Assembly: GCA_938002965.1 (NCBI GenBank) | Contig: CALKZY010000025.1 | Span: forward strand, 1-64,000 | From: an uncultured Acidimicrobiales bacterium | Lineage (GTDB): Bacteria > Actinomycetota > Acidimicrobiia > Acidimicrobiales > SZUA-35 | Reading direction: 5' to 3' | Length of the DNA stretch: 64,000 nucleotides | Shown here: positions 41,960-50,273 of the stretch, piece by piece | Numbering within the stretch: position 1 is the first letter of the stretch | Layout of the letters: each line of letters begins with the position of its first letter | Program-made: the position numbers and the translations under genes | Notes under the pieces: generated by a model | What the model was told of the DNA's origin: nothing | The model's database searches: none | The model's input: the letters and a program-made list of their open reading frames with translations, nothing else

Positions 41960-42478
41960 CTACTCGGCTTGCGCTGCCGGAGGCCGGTAGAACACCGCTA
42001 GTAGAACACCGGCGCCCACCAGTCCACCACCGAGGGCGATGGCCAGACCGACCCAACCGTCGAAGACATCGTCAATGCCCAGGAGGCGGTCCAGCGACCA
42101 CGCCCCAGGTCCCAAGACGGCCAGGGCGACGGCGGCGACTGCGATCATGTAGACGTACTCCCAGCCTTCGTTGATGATGAAAAACCCGTGTGAGCGATGC
42201 ACCGTCCAGCCGGCCACCGCCATGAGGCCGACGAAGGCGGCCGCCGCCAGCGAGTGAAAGAGTCCGAGGGCTACCATGAGCCCGGCCCCTACTTCGGTGG
42301 AAGCCGCTAACACGGCGTGGAACCTGCCAGGTTTCATGCCCATGGAATCGAACCACCCGGCCGTTCCCGTGATGCGCCCCCCTTTGAAGAACTTGCCGTA
42401 GCCGTGGGCGGCCATCATCAAACCCAGGTTGACGCGAAGAAAAGCGATGGCCAGGTTCTGCCAGTCGAGATAGTTCAT
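41960..42478 (-). CDS. DoxX-family membrane protein
   Basis: 172 residues with four hydrophobic segments (MNYLDWQNLAIAFLRVNLGL, then AAAFVGLMAVAGWTV, MIAVAAVALAVLGP and LAIALGGGLVGAGVLLAVFY). The pattern LRVNLGLMMAAHGYGKFF and GAGLMVALGLF is that of DoxX proteins, small membrane proteins tied to thiosulfate or thiol redox complexes in some bacteria. It lies on the opposite strand between ftsY and ffh, so it is probably an insertion with its own promoter. Role here unknown. Confidence 0.85.
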   Translation of the reverse strand: MNYLDWQNLAIAFLRVNLGLMMAAHGYGKFFKGGRITGTAGWFDSMGMKPGRFHAVLAASTEVGAGLMVALGLFHSLAAAAFVGLMAVAGWTVHRSHGFFIINEGWEYVYMIAVAAVALAVLGPGAWSLDRLLGIDDVFDGWVGLAIALGGGLVGAGVLLAVFYRPPAAQAE

Positions 42479-42536
42479 ACCGGTCAGACTAGGTCGACCA
42501 CTGGATAGACGAGCCCGGCATGACGGTGGTGGCCGC

Positions 42537-42542
42537 TAGAAT
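42537..42542 (+). promoter_or_regulatory. Putative -10 element (TAGAAT), leaderless start
   Basis: TAGAAT ends 9 bases before the ffh ATG, with no Shine-Dalgarno sequence. The segment is very like that before ftsY (TAGGATCTCCTT and TAGAATCTCCTT). Confidence 0.45.
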
Positions 42543-42551
42543 CTCCTTGCC

Positions 42552-44063
42552 ATGTTTGAATCACTCACCGACACCTTTGACGGAATTTTCAGCCGCCTGC
42601 GCAACAAAGGCGTGCTCAGCGAGGCCGACGTCGACGAGGTCCTGCGGGAAATCCGTGTGGCTCTCCTCGAGGCCGACGTCAACCTCACGGTGGTCAAGAG
42701 CCTGAGGGACCGCATCAAGCAGCGGGCGATAGGCGAAGAGGTCCACAAGGCCCTGAACCCGGCTCAACAGGTGGTCAAGATCGTCAACGAGGAGCTGACG
42801 ACCAGCCTCGGCGGCGAGACCATCGAAATCCGGTATTCCTCTCGACCACCGACGGTCGTGATGATGGCTGGCCTGCAAGGCTCCGGTAAGACGACGTCGT
42901 CAGCCAAACTGGCCCGATGGTTTAAGAGCCAAGGACGCAACCCACTCCTGGTGGGAGCCGACCTCCAACGTCCGGCCGCTGTAGAGCAGCTCCGCACTTT
43001 GGGCGGCCAAATCGACGTTCCGGTCTTCTCCGAGCCGTCGGACCCGGTGACCGTTGCCGCCCGAGCTATCGACGAAGCCCGTTCCAGTGGCAAAGACGTC
43101 GTTATCGTCGATACTGCGGGCCGTCTGGCCATCGACGAAGCCCTGATGGAGGAGGTTCGTCAGATCTCCATTGCGGCTCAACCCGACTACACCTTCTTGG
43201 TTGTCGATGCCATGACCGGCCAAGACGCTGTGACGGTTGCCGAAGCTTTCCACGAAAAGCTTGAGCTTGACGGCGTCATCCTCACCAAGCTTGACGGCGA
43301 CGCCCGGGGCGGTGCCGCCTTGTCGGTGAAAGAGGTAGTTGGGCGCCCAATTGCATTCGCCGCCACCGGCGAGAAGCTCGAAGACTTCGATCTCTTCCAT
43401 CCAGACCGGATGGCCAGCAGAATCCTCGGCATGGGCGACATGCTCACCCTCATTGAGAAGGCCGAGCAAACCTTCGAAAAAGACGAGGCCGAAGAAGCCG
43501 CTGCCCGGCTGCTGGACGGCCAGTTCACCCTCGATGACTTCCTCGATCAGATGCAGCAGCTCAAGAAGATGGGCCCGCTCACCAACCTGATGGGGATGCT
43601 GCCCGGCCTGCCCAAGGAAATCCGCGATGTCGAGATCGGCGATCGTGAAGTCAACCGCATCGAAGCCATTGTTCGTTCCATGACTCCTAACGAGCGGGCA
43701 CAACCAGAGACGATCGATGCATCCCGTCGCACCCGAATCGCAACCGGATCGGGAACCAACCCCTCCGATGTCGCTGGACTGGTCAGCCAGTTCACCGAGA
43801 TGCGCAAGATGATGAAGCGCTTCGGCGGGGCAGGGACAAAGAAGTCGCGCCCTTCGAAGCGCAAGAACAAAGGCAAGAAGCGTAAGGGTGGCGGCCGGGT
43901 AACGCCCAAGGGGGGTGGCCGTACGACGCCCAAGGGCGGTGGCCGGGTAACCCCCAAGGGAACGAAACCGGACAAGGCTCCGCTAATGCTGCCCGGTCTT
44001 GACCGAATGGACGAGGCCGACTTGGAGAAGCTGGCCCAAGAATTCGAGGGCTTAGACCGCTAG
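42552..44063 (+). CDS. ffh: Signal recognition particle protein Ffh
   Basis: 503 residues. N domain, then GTPase motifs GLQGSGKT (107-114), GADLQRPAAVEQL, IVDTAGR and LTKLDGDARGG, then the Met-rich M domain (LTNLMGMLPGLPKE, EMRKMMKRFGG) that binds SRP RNA and signal sequences. The C-terminus carries a basic run and three GGGRVTPK repeats, then a conserved-looking acidic end. The repeats are extra to the family and probably disordered. No SRP RNA gene was found in the window. It acts with FtsY, encoded just upstream. Confidence 0.97.
   Translation: MFESLTDTFDGIFSRLRNKGVLSEADVDEVLREIRVALLEADVNLTVVKSLRDRIKQRAIGEEVHKALNPAQQVVKIVNEELTTSLGGETIEIRYSSRPPTVVMMAGLQGSGKTTSSAKLARWFKSQGRNPLLVGADLQRPAAVEQLRTLGGQIDVPVFSEPSDPVTVAARAIDEARSSGKDVVIVDTAGRLAIDEALMEEVRQISIAAQPDYTFLVVDAMTGQDAVTVAEAFHEKLELDGVILTKLDGDARGGAALSVKEVVGRPIAFAATGEKLEDFDLFHPDRMASRILGMGDMLTLIEKAEQTFEKDEAEEAAARLLDGQFTLDDFLDQMQQLKKMGPLTNLMGMLPGLPKEIRDVEIGDREVNRIEAIVRSMTPNERAQPETIDASRRTRIATGSGTNPSDVAGLVSQFTEMRKMMKRFGGAGTKKSRPSKRKNKGKKRKGGGRVTPKGGGRTTPKGGGRVTPKGTKPDKAPLMLPGLDRMDEADLEKLAQEFEGLDR
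43887..43958 (+). repeat. Three 24-base coding repeats in ffh
   Basis: Three tandem units encode GGGRVTPK, GGGRTTPK and GGGRVTPK at the C-terminal side of the M domain. They add a flexible, positively charged tail. Confidence 0.75.
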
Positions 44064-44283
44064 GCGACGTATGCCGGGCCCGAACTCTTGGACTCCGGCA
44101 GGCCGTTTGAGTGGAGAGCTTTACAGCGCTCGATAAGCTACTACGTTGCTTGGTTCCTGTGCAGCCCGGAGTACTTTCACGGGTTTGGGAATCACCGATG
44201 AACGATCTGCGTCGTACGTCACGGGCCCTCAAGCCGTGGGCCGGACAGCGCAGCACCCAGATAGCGATAAGAGAGAGAACCAC

Positions 44284-44637
44284 GTGGCCGTTCGACTGCG
44301 CCTGATGCGAATGGGCAAGAAGAAACAACCGACTTACCGAGTGGTGGCGGCAGATGCCCGCTCACCCCGCGACGGTCGGTTTATCGAGATTGTCGGAACC
44401 TATAACCCTCGACCTAACCCGTCTGAGATTTCCATCGACAACGCCAAAGCCGTTCACTGGCTTCGCGTCGGTGCTCAGCCCAGCGATACGGTCAAGAAAC
44501 TGCTGAAGATCTCGGGAGCCTGGGAGGCCTTCGAGAGCGGGACCTCTGTTGAGGACCTACAAGCGGCGGCCGAAGCGGAGAAGGCAGCGGCTGCTGCTGC
44601 TTCCGAAGACGCTGCTGCCGTGAGCGCAGAAGCGTGA
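44284..44637 (+). CDS. rpsP: Ribosomal protein bS16
   Basis: 117 residues from GTG 44284, with GAGAGAGAA just upstream; the start gives the canonical [21 protein letters not shown]. The frame is open for 138 bases upstream but without family likeness. [23 protein letters not shown] and [17 protein letters not shown] complete the bS16 fold. An alanine/glutamate tail (about 95-117) is longer than in most bacteria and common in actinobacteria. First gene of the rpsP-khpA-rimM-trmD run, and its stop overlaps khpA. The 220 bases upstream hold no gene. Confidence 0.95.
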   Translation: MAVRLRLMRMGKKKQPTYRVVAADARSPRDGRFIEIVGTYNPRPNPSEISIDNAKAVHWLRVGAQPSDTVKKLLKISGAWEAFESGTSVEDLQAAAEAEKAAAAAASEDAAAVSAEA

Positions 44638-44888
44638 GCGATTCCCCAGCACCAACTGCTGAAGCCGTGCTTCTACACCTGTGCCGCTCGGTTGTCAGCC
44701 TGCCCGACGACGTCTTGGTCGAGACCAGTGCCAACGGCGACCGGGTTCGCCTTGACGTCACTGTGAACGCTGACGACATGGGCCGGATCATTGGTCGGCG
44801 AGGTCGGGTGGCGTCAGCCATTCGCACCGTTGTCGGTGCCGCGGCCGCCAAAGATGGCGTCGTAACAGAAGTCGAATTCGTCGAGTAG
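44634..44888 (+). CDS. khpA: KH-domain RNA-binding protein KhpA
   Basis: 84 residues with a GTG start overlapping the rpsP stop (GTGA). It is a single KH domain with the GxxG loop as GRRG in [20 protein letters not shown]. KhpA proteins bind small and messenger RNAs, often with KhpB, and the gene is typically placed between rpsP and rimM, as here. Length and position both fit. No KhpB (jag) gene is in the window. Confidence 0.93.
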   Translation: MSDSPAPTAEAVLLHLCRSVVSLPDDVLVETSANGDRVRLDVTVNADDMGRIIGRRGRVASAIRTVVGAAAAKDGVVTEVEFVE

Positions 44889-44905
44889 ACGGGGCAGCCG
44901 CCGAC

Positions 44906-45394
44906 ATGGCCGGTGAACTGCTCGAAGTCGGATCCATCCACAAGCCTCACGGACTGCGGGGCGAGGTGGTCGTTTCGCTGTCCACCAACATGGTGTTGGA
45001 GCGAACGGCACCCGGAACTCACTTCCAGGCGGGTGACGAGCCAATCGTGGTCGCCTCCTGCCGAAAGCACCAGGATCGCTGGCTGATGACCTTTGAGGGT
45101 TTTGTCGGTCGCGATCAGGTGGAGCAGCTGCGAGGTCGAACCTTGTTCGCTGTTCCGATTGAGGACGACGAGCTGCTGTTTATTCACGAGTTGGTCGGAC
45201 TCCGTCTCATTGATCAGCATGGCGTTGACCACGGAACGGTGGCCGCCATGGTCGACAATCCGGCCTCGGATCTGCTCGAACTGGAAGGTGGGTCGCTGGT
45301 TCCCCTTTCGTTCTACGTTCGCCATGACGGAGAAAGCGTCCATGTTGACGTCCCGCCAGGCCTACTCGATGACGGTGCTATCTCCGCTCGGTAG
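44906..45394 (+). CDS. rimM: Ribosome maturation factor RimM
   Basis: 162 residues. The N-terminal RimM barrel begins EVGSIHKPHGLRGEVVVSL. The C-terminal PRC barrel holds LVGLRLIDQHGVDHGTV and LVPLSFYVR. It binds uS19 and helps mature the 3' domain of 16S rRNA. It lies 17 bases after khpA and 33 before trmD, the standard operon order. The protein is slightly shorter than most RimMs but both domains are complete. Confidence 0.93.
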   Translation: MAGELLEVGSIHKPHGLRGEVVVSLSTNMVLERTAPGTHFQAGDEPIVVASCRKHQDRWLMTFEGFVGRDQVEQLRGRTLFAVPIEDDELLFIHELVGLRLIDQHGVDHGTVAAMVDNPASDLLELEGGSLVPLSFYVRHDGESVHVDVPPGLLDDGAISAR

Positions 45395-45427
45395 TGCACC
45401 GTGAGTCACCGAAGGAGGTAGTGGCTG

Positions 45428-46171
45428 ATGCGAATTGATGTGATCAGCATCTTCGGTGAAGCTGTCGAAGCCTTCACTACCATCAGCCTGGTCGGCAAGG
45501 CTCGGGAACGGGGTCTGCTTGACCTGCGTTTCCACGACCCCAGGGAGGCCACCAGTGACGTCCACCGAACCGTCGACGATGCACCGTTTGGTGGGGGAGC
45601 GGGCATGGTTTTGAAGCCGGAGCCGATTTTTGACATCGTTGAGCGCAAGCAGCCGCCCCGGCCTCTGATCTACATGAGCCCGTCCGGGCCCCCTCTCACT
45701 CAGGTCAAGGCGGTTGAACTCTCAGCGCTATCGGGCTTTTCGCTGCTGTGTGGCCGCTTCGAAGGTGTCGATGAGCGGGTTCGGCAGCACATCGTCGACG
45801 AGGAACTGTCGATTGGTGACTATGTGCTGGCCGGCGGCGAGGTGGCGGCCGCGGTGGTGATCGAAGCCGTCGCCCGGTTACTTCCCGGTGTGCTGGGCAA
45901 CACCGAGTCTGTCGAAGACGAGTCGTTCTCCTCCGGACTGCTCGAATATCCGCACTACACCCGCCCGGCCGTGTTTCGACAGTGGTCGGTTCCCGACGTG
46001 CTGCGATCGGGCAACCACGGCCTGATCGAGCGTTGGCGTCAAGCCCAAGCCCTTCACAAGACGCTGGCCGTTCGGCCCGATCTCATCACCGATCGGGGCG
46101 GGCTAACCCCGCAAGAGCGTTCACTGTTGATCGAATTCGGTCTTGATGAGCCTCAGTCTGGATCTGGCTGA
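45428..46171 (+). CDS. trmD: tRNA (guanine37-N1)-methyltransferase TrmD
   Basis: 247 residues with AAGGAGG ahead of the ATG. SPOUT-knot landmarks: RIDVISIFGEAVEAF, VDDAPFGGGAGMVLKPEPI, YMSPSGPPLTQ, LCGRFEGVDERV and LSIGDYVLAGGE. The C-terminal domain has EYPHYTRPAVF and VPDVLRSGNH. It methylates N1 of G37 in tRNAs to prevent frameshifting. Co-transcribed with rimM and upstream of rplS. Confidence 0.96.
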   Translation: MRIDVISIFGEAVEAFTTISLVGKARERGLLDLRFHDPREATSDVHRTVDDAPFGGGAGMVLKPEPIFDIVERKQPPRPLIYMSPSGPPLTQVKAVELSALSGFSLLCGRFEGVDERVRQHIVDEELSIGDYVLAGGEVAAAVVIEAVARLLPGVLGNTESVEDESFSSGLLEYPHYTRPAVFRQWSVPDVLRSGNHGLIERWRQAQALHKTLAVRPDLITDRGGLTPQERSLLIEFGLDEPQSGSG

Positions 46172-46282
46172 GCAATTGGGCCCTTTGTCTTCCGCGGTTG
46201 AAGTGCGACCACCCGGAGCTAACCTAAGTAGTTGCTTTAGACACGTTTACGTGCACCGAGAAGATCGAATCCAGGGCCCCCG

Positions 46283-46630
46283 ATGAACATCACTGATGTA
46301 GTAGAACAAGACGTCGTACGAGACGACATTCCCGACTTCGCCCCCGGCGACACCGTGAAGGTCAACGTAAAGGTTGTCGAGGGTAACCGCGAGCGCGTTC
46401 AGGCCTTCCAGGGCGTGGTAATCGCCCGTCGTGGCAGCGGCGCCCGAGCAAGCTTCACGGTGCGTAAAGTCAGCTTCGGCGTAGGCGTCGAGCGAATCTT
46501 CCCCCTTCACTCACCGATCATCGAGAAGATCGAGGTCGTTATACGGGGAGATGTGCGGCGTGCCAAGCTGTACTACTTGCGTGACCGGGTCGGCAAGGCC
46601 GCCAAGGTCAAAGAAAAGCGGGACCGCTAG
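46283..46630 (+). CDS. rplS: Ribosomal protein bL19
   Basis: 115 residues, normal length. [55 protein letters not shown] and [18 protein letters not shown] identify bL19, which sits at the 30S-50S interface. About 110 bases separate it from trmD, so it may have its own promoter. In mycobacteria lepB and rnhB follow rplS; here yraN follows directly. Confidence 0.96.
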   Translation: MNITDVVEQDVVRDDIPDFAPGDTVKVNVKVVEGNRERVQAFQGVVIARRGSGARASFTVRKVSFGVGVERIFPLHSPIIEKIEVVIRGDVRRAKLYYLRDRVGKAAKVKEKRDR

Positions 46631-46657
46631 TCCCAGCGGACAAACCTGGTGGTCGTC

Positions 46658-47065
46658 ATGAGCGACCACCTCCAACTGGGTCGCTTCGGCGAGGATGCCG
46701 CTGCCCATTGGTATCGTGCTCACGGCTACCACATTTTGGACCGCAACTGGTCGTGTGCCTCCGGTGAGCTCGACCTAGTTGTTCGATCCAGCACTCCCGA
46801 TGTCTCGGTGGTTGTTTTTGTTGAGGTCAAGACCCGCCGCACTAACCGCTTTGGCACCGGCCTTGATGCCGTCACCTGGGACAAACAGCGCCGTATTCGA
46901 CGGCTTGCCGGCCAATGGATAGGTGCTGCCCGGACAGCCCCTGAGTCTGATGGCGACCGCACGCTGCCTTCTATGGTTGGCGGGCCGTCGGCGTTTGAGA
47001 TTCGCTTCGACGTGGTTGATGTTGACGGCCGTGGACACGTCCACGTTGTCGAGGGAGCGTTCTAG
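46658..47065 (+). CDS. yraN: YraN/UPF0102 nuclease-like protein
   Basis: 135 residues from ATG 46658 (GGTGG lies about 5 bases upstream; a GTG at 46649 is also in frame). LGRFGEDAAAHWYRAHGYHILDRNWSC and GELDLVVRS, then VVVFVEVKTRRTNRFG form the endonuclease-like core of UPF0102, with the Asp and ExK of a PD-(D/E)xK active site retained. The family is found next to rplS or comM in many bacteria; the exact substrate is unsettled. Ends 4 bases before a convergent minus-strand gene. Confidence 0.88.
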   Translation: MSDHLQLGRFGEDAAAHWYRAHGYHILDRNWSCASGELDLVVRSSTPDVSVVVFVEVKTRRTNRFGTGLDAVTWDKQRRIRRLAGQWIGAARTAPESDGDRTLPSMVGGPSAFEIRFDVVDVDGRGHVHVVEGAF

Positions 47066-47069
47066 CCGA

Positions 47070-47414
47070 CTAGTGCCGATTGCGCCGGTTGTTCCAGCAG
47101 CCCCGATGCCAATGCCTGCGTAGGTCTGGGCTATCGGGCGGTACCGCCACGAGGTGTCCCTGCCCGGGCGGTATGTCTCGACCGCATCCCGGGCAGCGAT
47201 AGGGTTTCGCCGCCTCGTAGGGTTGGACGAAGCGTACATCGGCGTCCGGCACGTCCGATGGGTCGATGCTGGGTTTCGGGGCTCGACGCTTCTTCTTTGA
47301 TCCGGCTTTGCTCTTTGACCTGGCCGGGGCCGGGCGACGGTTGGCGTTTGATTGGTCGCCTTCCGCGGTCGATTCCGCCTTCTTAGCTTCTCGATTTCGA
47401 TTGCGCGACGGCAT
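47070..47414 (-). CDS. Zinc-ribbon protein with basic disordered N-terminus
   Basis: 114 residues. The first half is Lys/Arg/Ser-rich and disordered. The second half has YRCPGCGRDIPPGQGHLV followed by RRHWHRGCW, a likely CxxC...HxxC zinc site. Similar small proteins are common in actinobacteria and are often mis-named ATP/GTP-binding proteins; no nucleotide motif is present here. The ATG shares a base with the stop of the 36-residue gene upstream (TAATG), so the two are coupled. Function unknown; nucleic-acid binding is plausible from the charge. Confidence 0.75.
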   Translation of the reverse strand: MPSRNRNREAKKAESTAEGDQSNANRRPAPARSKSKAGSKKKRRAPKPSIDPSDVPDADVRFVQPYEAAKPYRCPGCGRDIPPGQGHLVAVPPDSPDLRRHWHRGCWNNRRNRH

Positions 47415-47524
47415 TAGCCGGTAGCCGCCCAGGCCAGGAGACAGATGACCACAACAAAGGCTCCGGCCACGAAGAAGTAGTCGAACCGTGACGCCCTATG
47501 CTTGCGGTTTGGATCGAATCCCAT
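47414..47524 (-). CDS. 36-residue single-span membrane protein
   Basis: A short frame from ATG 47524 to TAA 47414. The basic start MGFDPNRKHRASRFDYF leads into one hydrophobic segment (VAGAFVVVICLLAWAATG) reaching the C-terminus, so it is a tail-like membrane peptide with its N-terminus inside. Its stop and the next gene's start form TAATG, the same coupling as cysD-cysN, which supports it as a real gene. There is no Shine-Dalgarno sequence because the opposite strand here carries that of the cytochrome gene. Function unknown. Confidence 0.6.
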   Translation of the reverse strand: MGFDPNRKHRASRFDYFFVAGAFVVVICLLAWAATG

Positions 47525-47533
47525 AGGAGAAGT

Positions 47534-47962
47534 ATGGCCGAGGAGCGGGGCCTGACAACCCATTCATCGACTGAGATTGCGGCGCAACGTTGGCCGAAAG
47601 CGGTCGGGACGCCAGGCCGTTGGCGGCTGTTTGGCCGTTGCCTGGCCGTTCTCGCTCCCATCGTGGCGGCATTGGCTCTGTCAGCCTGTGTGGGGGATGC
47701 ACCTGCGGTAGACGGTAGCGACCCGGTTTTGGTTCAAGGGCGGCAGCTCTACATCAGCAACTGCATCGGCTGCCACGGCGCAGACGGCGGTGGTGGCACG
47801 GGTTCCAAGCTGAACGAGGGGACCGTAGTGGCCACTTACCCTGACATCGCCGATCAGATCCGCCTCGTGGCCGAGGGTAAGAACCAGATGCCAGCCTTTA
47901 GTGGCAAGTTGAGTGATGCCGAGCTCGAAGCCGTCACTCGTTACACCCGCGAAGGCCTCTAG
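47534..47962 (+). CDS. Monohaem cytochrome c lipoprotein
   Basis: 142 residues from ATG 47534, chosen because AGGAGAAG lies just upstream; a frame-mate 36 bases earlier lacks it. The N-terminus is long and basic, then a hydrophobic segment ends in LALSACVGD, a lipobox with the lipid-bearing Cys. The haem motif CIGCH is in YISNCIGCHGADGGGG, and the axial Met is probably in KNQMPAFSGKLSD, as in class I cytochromes c. It is likely an outer-face electron carrier. No oxidase gene is adjacent. Divergent from the small membrane protein gene, with starts only 10 bases apart. Confidence 0.85.
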   Translation: MAEERGLTTHSSTEIAAQRWPKAVGTPGRWRLFGRCLAVLAPIVAALALSACVGDAPAVDGSDPVLVQGRQLYISNCIGCHGADGGGGTGSKLNEGTVVATYPDIADQIRLVAEGKNQMPAFSGKLSDAELEAVTRYTREGL

Positions 47963-47997
47963 ACCTTCTAAGCCAGAGCCAGCAGATCTGACTCGCC

Positions 47998-48807
47998 TTA
48001 GATGTCGATGTCCCGGTTGTTGAAGGCAACGACGGCCAGCACGAAGAAGGCGGCCGCCGCTGCCGCGGAGATCGCCAGCCATGACCAGGTAAACCCGTTG
48101 GCCAGCGGATTTGGTTCCTGCAGCCAGTGGTACGGAGACAGCTGTTGAGCCCAACTCAACTCGTCAACCAATGGTGCCAAGCCGTTCACGAAGAAGGCCG
48201 CGGCTGATAGAGCAGCGGCCAGCCCGACGGCCAATGACCGCCGTCCGGTGGCTGCACCTATGGCCAGGGCCAAGGCGGCGAAGACCAACCCAACCAACAC
48301 CAGTCCGAGGTTGGCCGCAACCATGTTCTCCACGGAAAACCCGAGGTCGAGGATGTAGCTACCGGCCGCCACCGTTGCCAAAAGAACTAATCCGACGATC
48401 AGCAGTGACAACGTGCATGCTGCCATCTTTTGGGCAACGAGTTGGGTTCTGCTGACGGGCTGCGAGGCCAGAAGGTTTAACGTGCCTTTGTCTTCCTCAC
48501 CTACCAGGGTTCCCACCCCAAGGGTGATCCCGAGAATCGAAATCAATGCTGGCCCGAATCCGCTGTAGAGCCTGCTGTTGACAAGGCCGACTCCGGTTCC
48601 CAGTGCTGCGGCGTCCTCGATGCCGAAGACGGCTAACAAACCTTCGGGGAGGTTCTCGAACAAGGCTTGAAAGGACTCGGTGTCCTCAGTGATCGTCGGT
48701 ACGAAGGCAATAGTTAGGGCGCCCAGTACCGCCAGGCCGAATGCCCACCAGAAGGTTGAGCGACGGTTCTGCCAGAACGCCATTTTGAAGACGGCCAATG
48801 AGCTCAT
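47998..48807 (-). CDS. ABC-2 type exporter permease
   Basis: 269 residues with six predicted membrane segments (FWWAFGLAVLGALTIAFV near the start, VLAVVAFNNRDIDI at the end). VNSRLYSGFGPALISILGI and GEEDKGTLNLLASQPVSRTQLV, the latter a typical cytoplasmic loop of the ABC-2 permeases, support the call. It is translated after the ATPase gene (4-base overlap). Such pairs export drugs, lipids or peptides; the substrate is unknown. Confidence 0.88.
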   Translation of the reverse strand: MSSLAVFKMAFWQNRRSTFWWAFGLAVLGALTIAFVPTITEDTESFQALFENLPEGLLAVFGIEDAAALGTGVGLVNSRLYSGFGPALISILGITLGVGTLVGEEDKGTLNLLASQPVSRTQLVAQKMAACTLSLLIVGLVLLATVAAGSYILDLGFSVENMVAANLGLVLVGLVFAALALAIGAATGRRSLAVGLAAALSAAAFFVNGLAPLVDELSWAQQLSPYHWLQEPNPLANGFTWSWLAISAAAAAAFFVLAVVAFNNRDIDI

Positions 48808-50024
48808 TGGGCTTCTCCCATCTGCTTGGGTGTGCTGTCGCCGATCTTGTTGTCGTTGGATGCCATGCCCGGCTTGACCACCACCGGTTCAGTGACCGGT
48901 GTAGCTGGTGGATCGTCGCGGACAATGGCTTTCAGTTCCATGGTGTCGTCTCGCCTCCGGGGTACGGCTGTTGCGTCCACGGTGATGCGCTTCTGAATGG
49001 CTCCGGGCGGGCGTCGGTAGTAGCGAAGGAAGATTTCTTCGAGGTCACCGTCGTGGCTGACGATGTTCATCATGCGGTATTGTGCCGCAGCCTTGATGAC
49101 ATCATCGATGGGCCCCTCCACCTGGAGGGAGATAATGGTGCTGTCGCCGTTGGCCGTTGCCGCCCTGACCGGGAAGAGTCGCCTGAACGGGGCGACGGGA
49201 ACCGGTTCGGCAAAGTGAAGCTCGAGTCTACGTCGGGCTCGGGCCTTCAACGTGTGGATCTCCTCCACAACCCGAAGCTGGCCTTCAGCGATGATTCCGA
49301 CTCTGTCAGCCACACGCTCCACTTCGGGCAGCACGTGTGACGAGAGGAAGATTGTTCGACCCTTCGCCTTTCGTTCCTCCACCAGCGAGTAGAACTCGTT
49401 TTGCATTAGAGGATCAAGGCCTGAGGTTGGCTCGTCGAGAATCAGCAGTTCTGGGTCGTGCATGAAGGCCTGAACTAGGCCGACCTTCTGCCGGTTGCCG
49501 GTTGAGTACTCACCGATCTTTCGGTTCATGTCGAGGCGGAACCTGCCGGCGAGAGCGTTGACGGCTCGCATCGACGTCATGGAACGAATAGAGGCGTAAT
49601 AACCCAGGAATCGTTCGGCCGTCATGTCTTCGTTGAGAGCTAGGTCACCGGGCAGGTAGCCGATTCGGTTCCGCAGAGCTGGGCCTGCCTTTCGAGGTGA
49701 GCTCCCTAGAACCAGCGCCGATCCTTTGGACGGCCGAAGCAGGTCGAGCAGTAGGCGGATGGTGGTGCTCTTGCCCGAACCGTTGGGGCCCAGGAATCCG
49801 AATACTTCGCCGGTAGCGACCGTGAGACTGATGTCTTCAATCCCTCGGTGGCGCCCGTAGAACTTGGTCAATCCGTCGGTAGCGATAGCGGCAGGCCGCC
49901 CATCATCTAGCTCAGGCGGCACTGCGGGCGCCTCATCGGGGCCTTGCATGTGCTCGGTATCCGGTATCGCGGCGGTTGCTGCCTGGATCCGGTCGGTGGT
50001 GGTGGTATGGCCGATCTCGTCCAT
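48804..50024 (-). CDS. ABC-2 type exporter ATPase with C-terminal extension
   Basis: 406 residues. Walker A GPNGSGKST (79-87), signature YSTGNRQKVGLVQAF, Walker B LLILDEPTSGLDP and H-loop SSHVLPEVERVADRV. After the ATPase core come a C-terminal domain ending DLEEIFLRYYRRP and a polar tail of about 60 residues. A disordered N-terminal 45 residues precede the domain. It pairs with the permease encoded downstream. The 250 bases upstream, shared with the divergent comM, hold no other gene. Confidence 0.9.
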   Translation of the reverse strand: MDEIGHTTTTDRIQAATAAIPDTEHMQGPDEAPAVPPELDDGRPAAIATDGLTKFYGRHRGIEDISLTVATGEVFGFLGPNGSGKSTTIRLLLDLLRPSKGSALVLGSSPRKAGPALRNRIGYLPGDLALNEDMTAERFLGYYASIRSMTSMRAVNALAGRFRLDMNRKIGEYSTGNRQKVGLVQAFMHDPELLILDEPTSGLDPLMQNEFYSLVEERKAKGRTIFLSSHVLPEVERVADRVGIIAEGQLRVVEEIHTLKARARRRLELHFAEPVPVAPFRRLFPVRAATANGDSTIISLQVEGPIDDVIKAAAQYRMMNIVSHDGDLEEIFLRYYRRPPGAIQKRITVDATAVPRRRDDTMELKAIVRDDPPATPVTEPVVVKPGMASNDNKIGDSTPKQMGEAQ

Positions 50025-50273
50025 GGCTCAGAGGGTAGACCTGCCCTGCCGAGCCTTGCACGTTGGTGCAAGTAGTCGCACATGAGTGATGAGAGCCCTC
50101 GCGTCGATGAAACGCCCAAACAACAGGGATAACGAGTGGCACATTCGTTCCGAGGATCTCAAAGTGTCACTGGCCACCCGTACTGTTCTGCCAGTCGTAA
50201 CTCTTCCCCGCATGCGCTTCCCCTCGGAATCAAAGTTCTCCCGTCGCGGGAGTAGCGGAAGAGGAGCAACTCA

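Noticed and set aside
43887..43958. Regular repeats, considered as CRISPR
   Set aside because: In-frame coding repeats of ffh with no spacers.
44064..44283. SRP RNA or another RNA gene upstream of rpsP
   Set aside because: No GGAAGCA-type SRP tetraloop helix or other recognisable RNA core; only weak hairpins.
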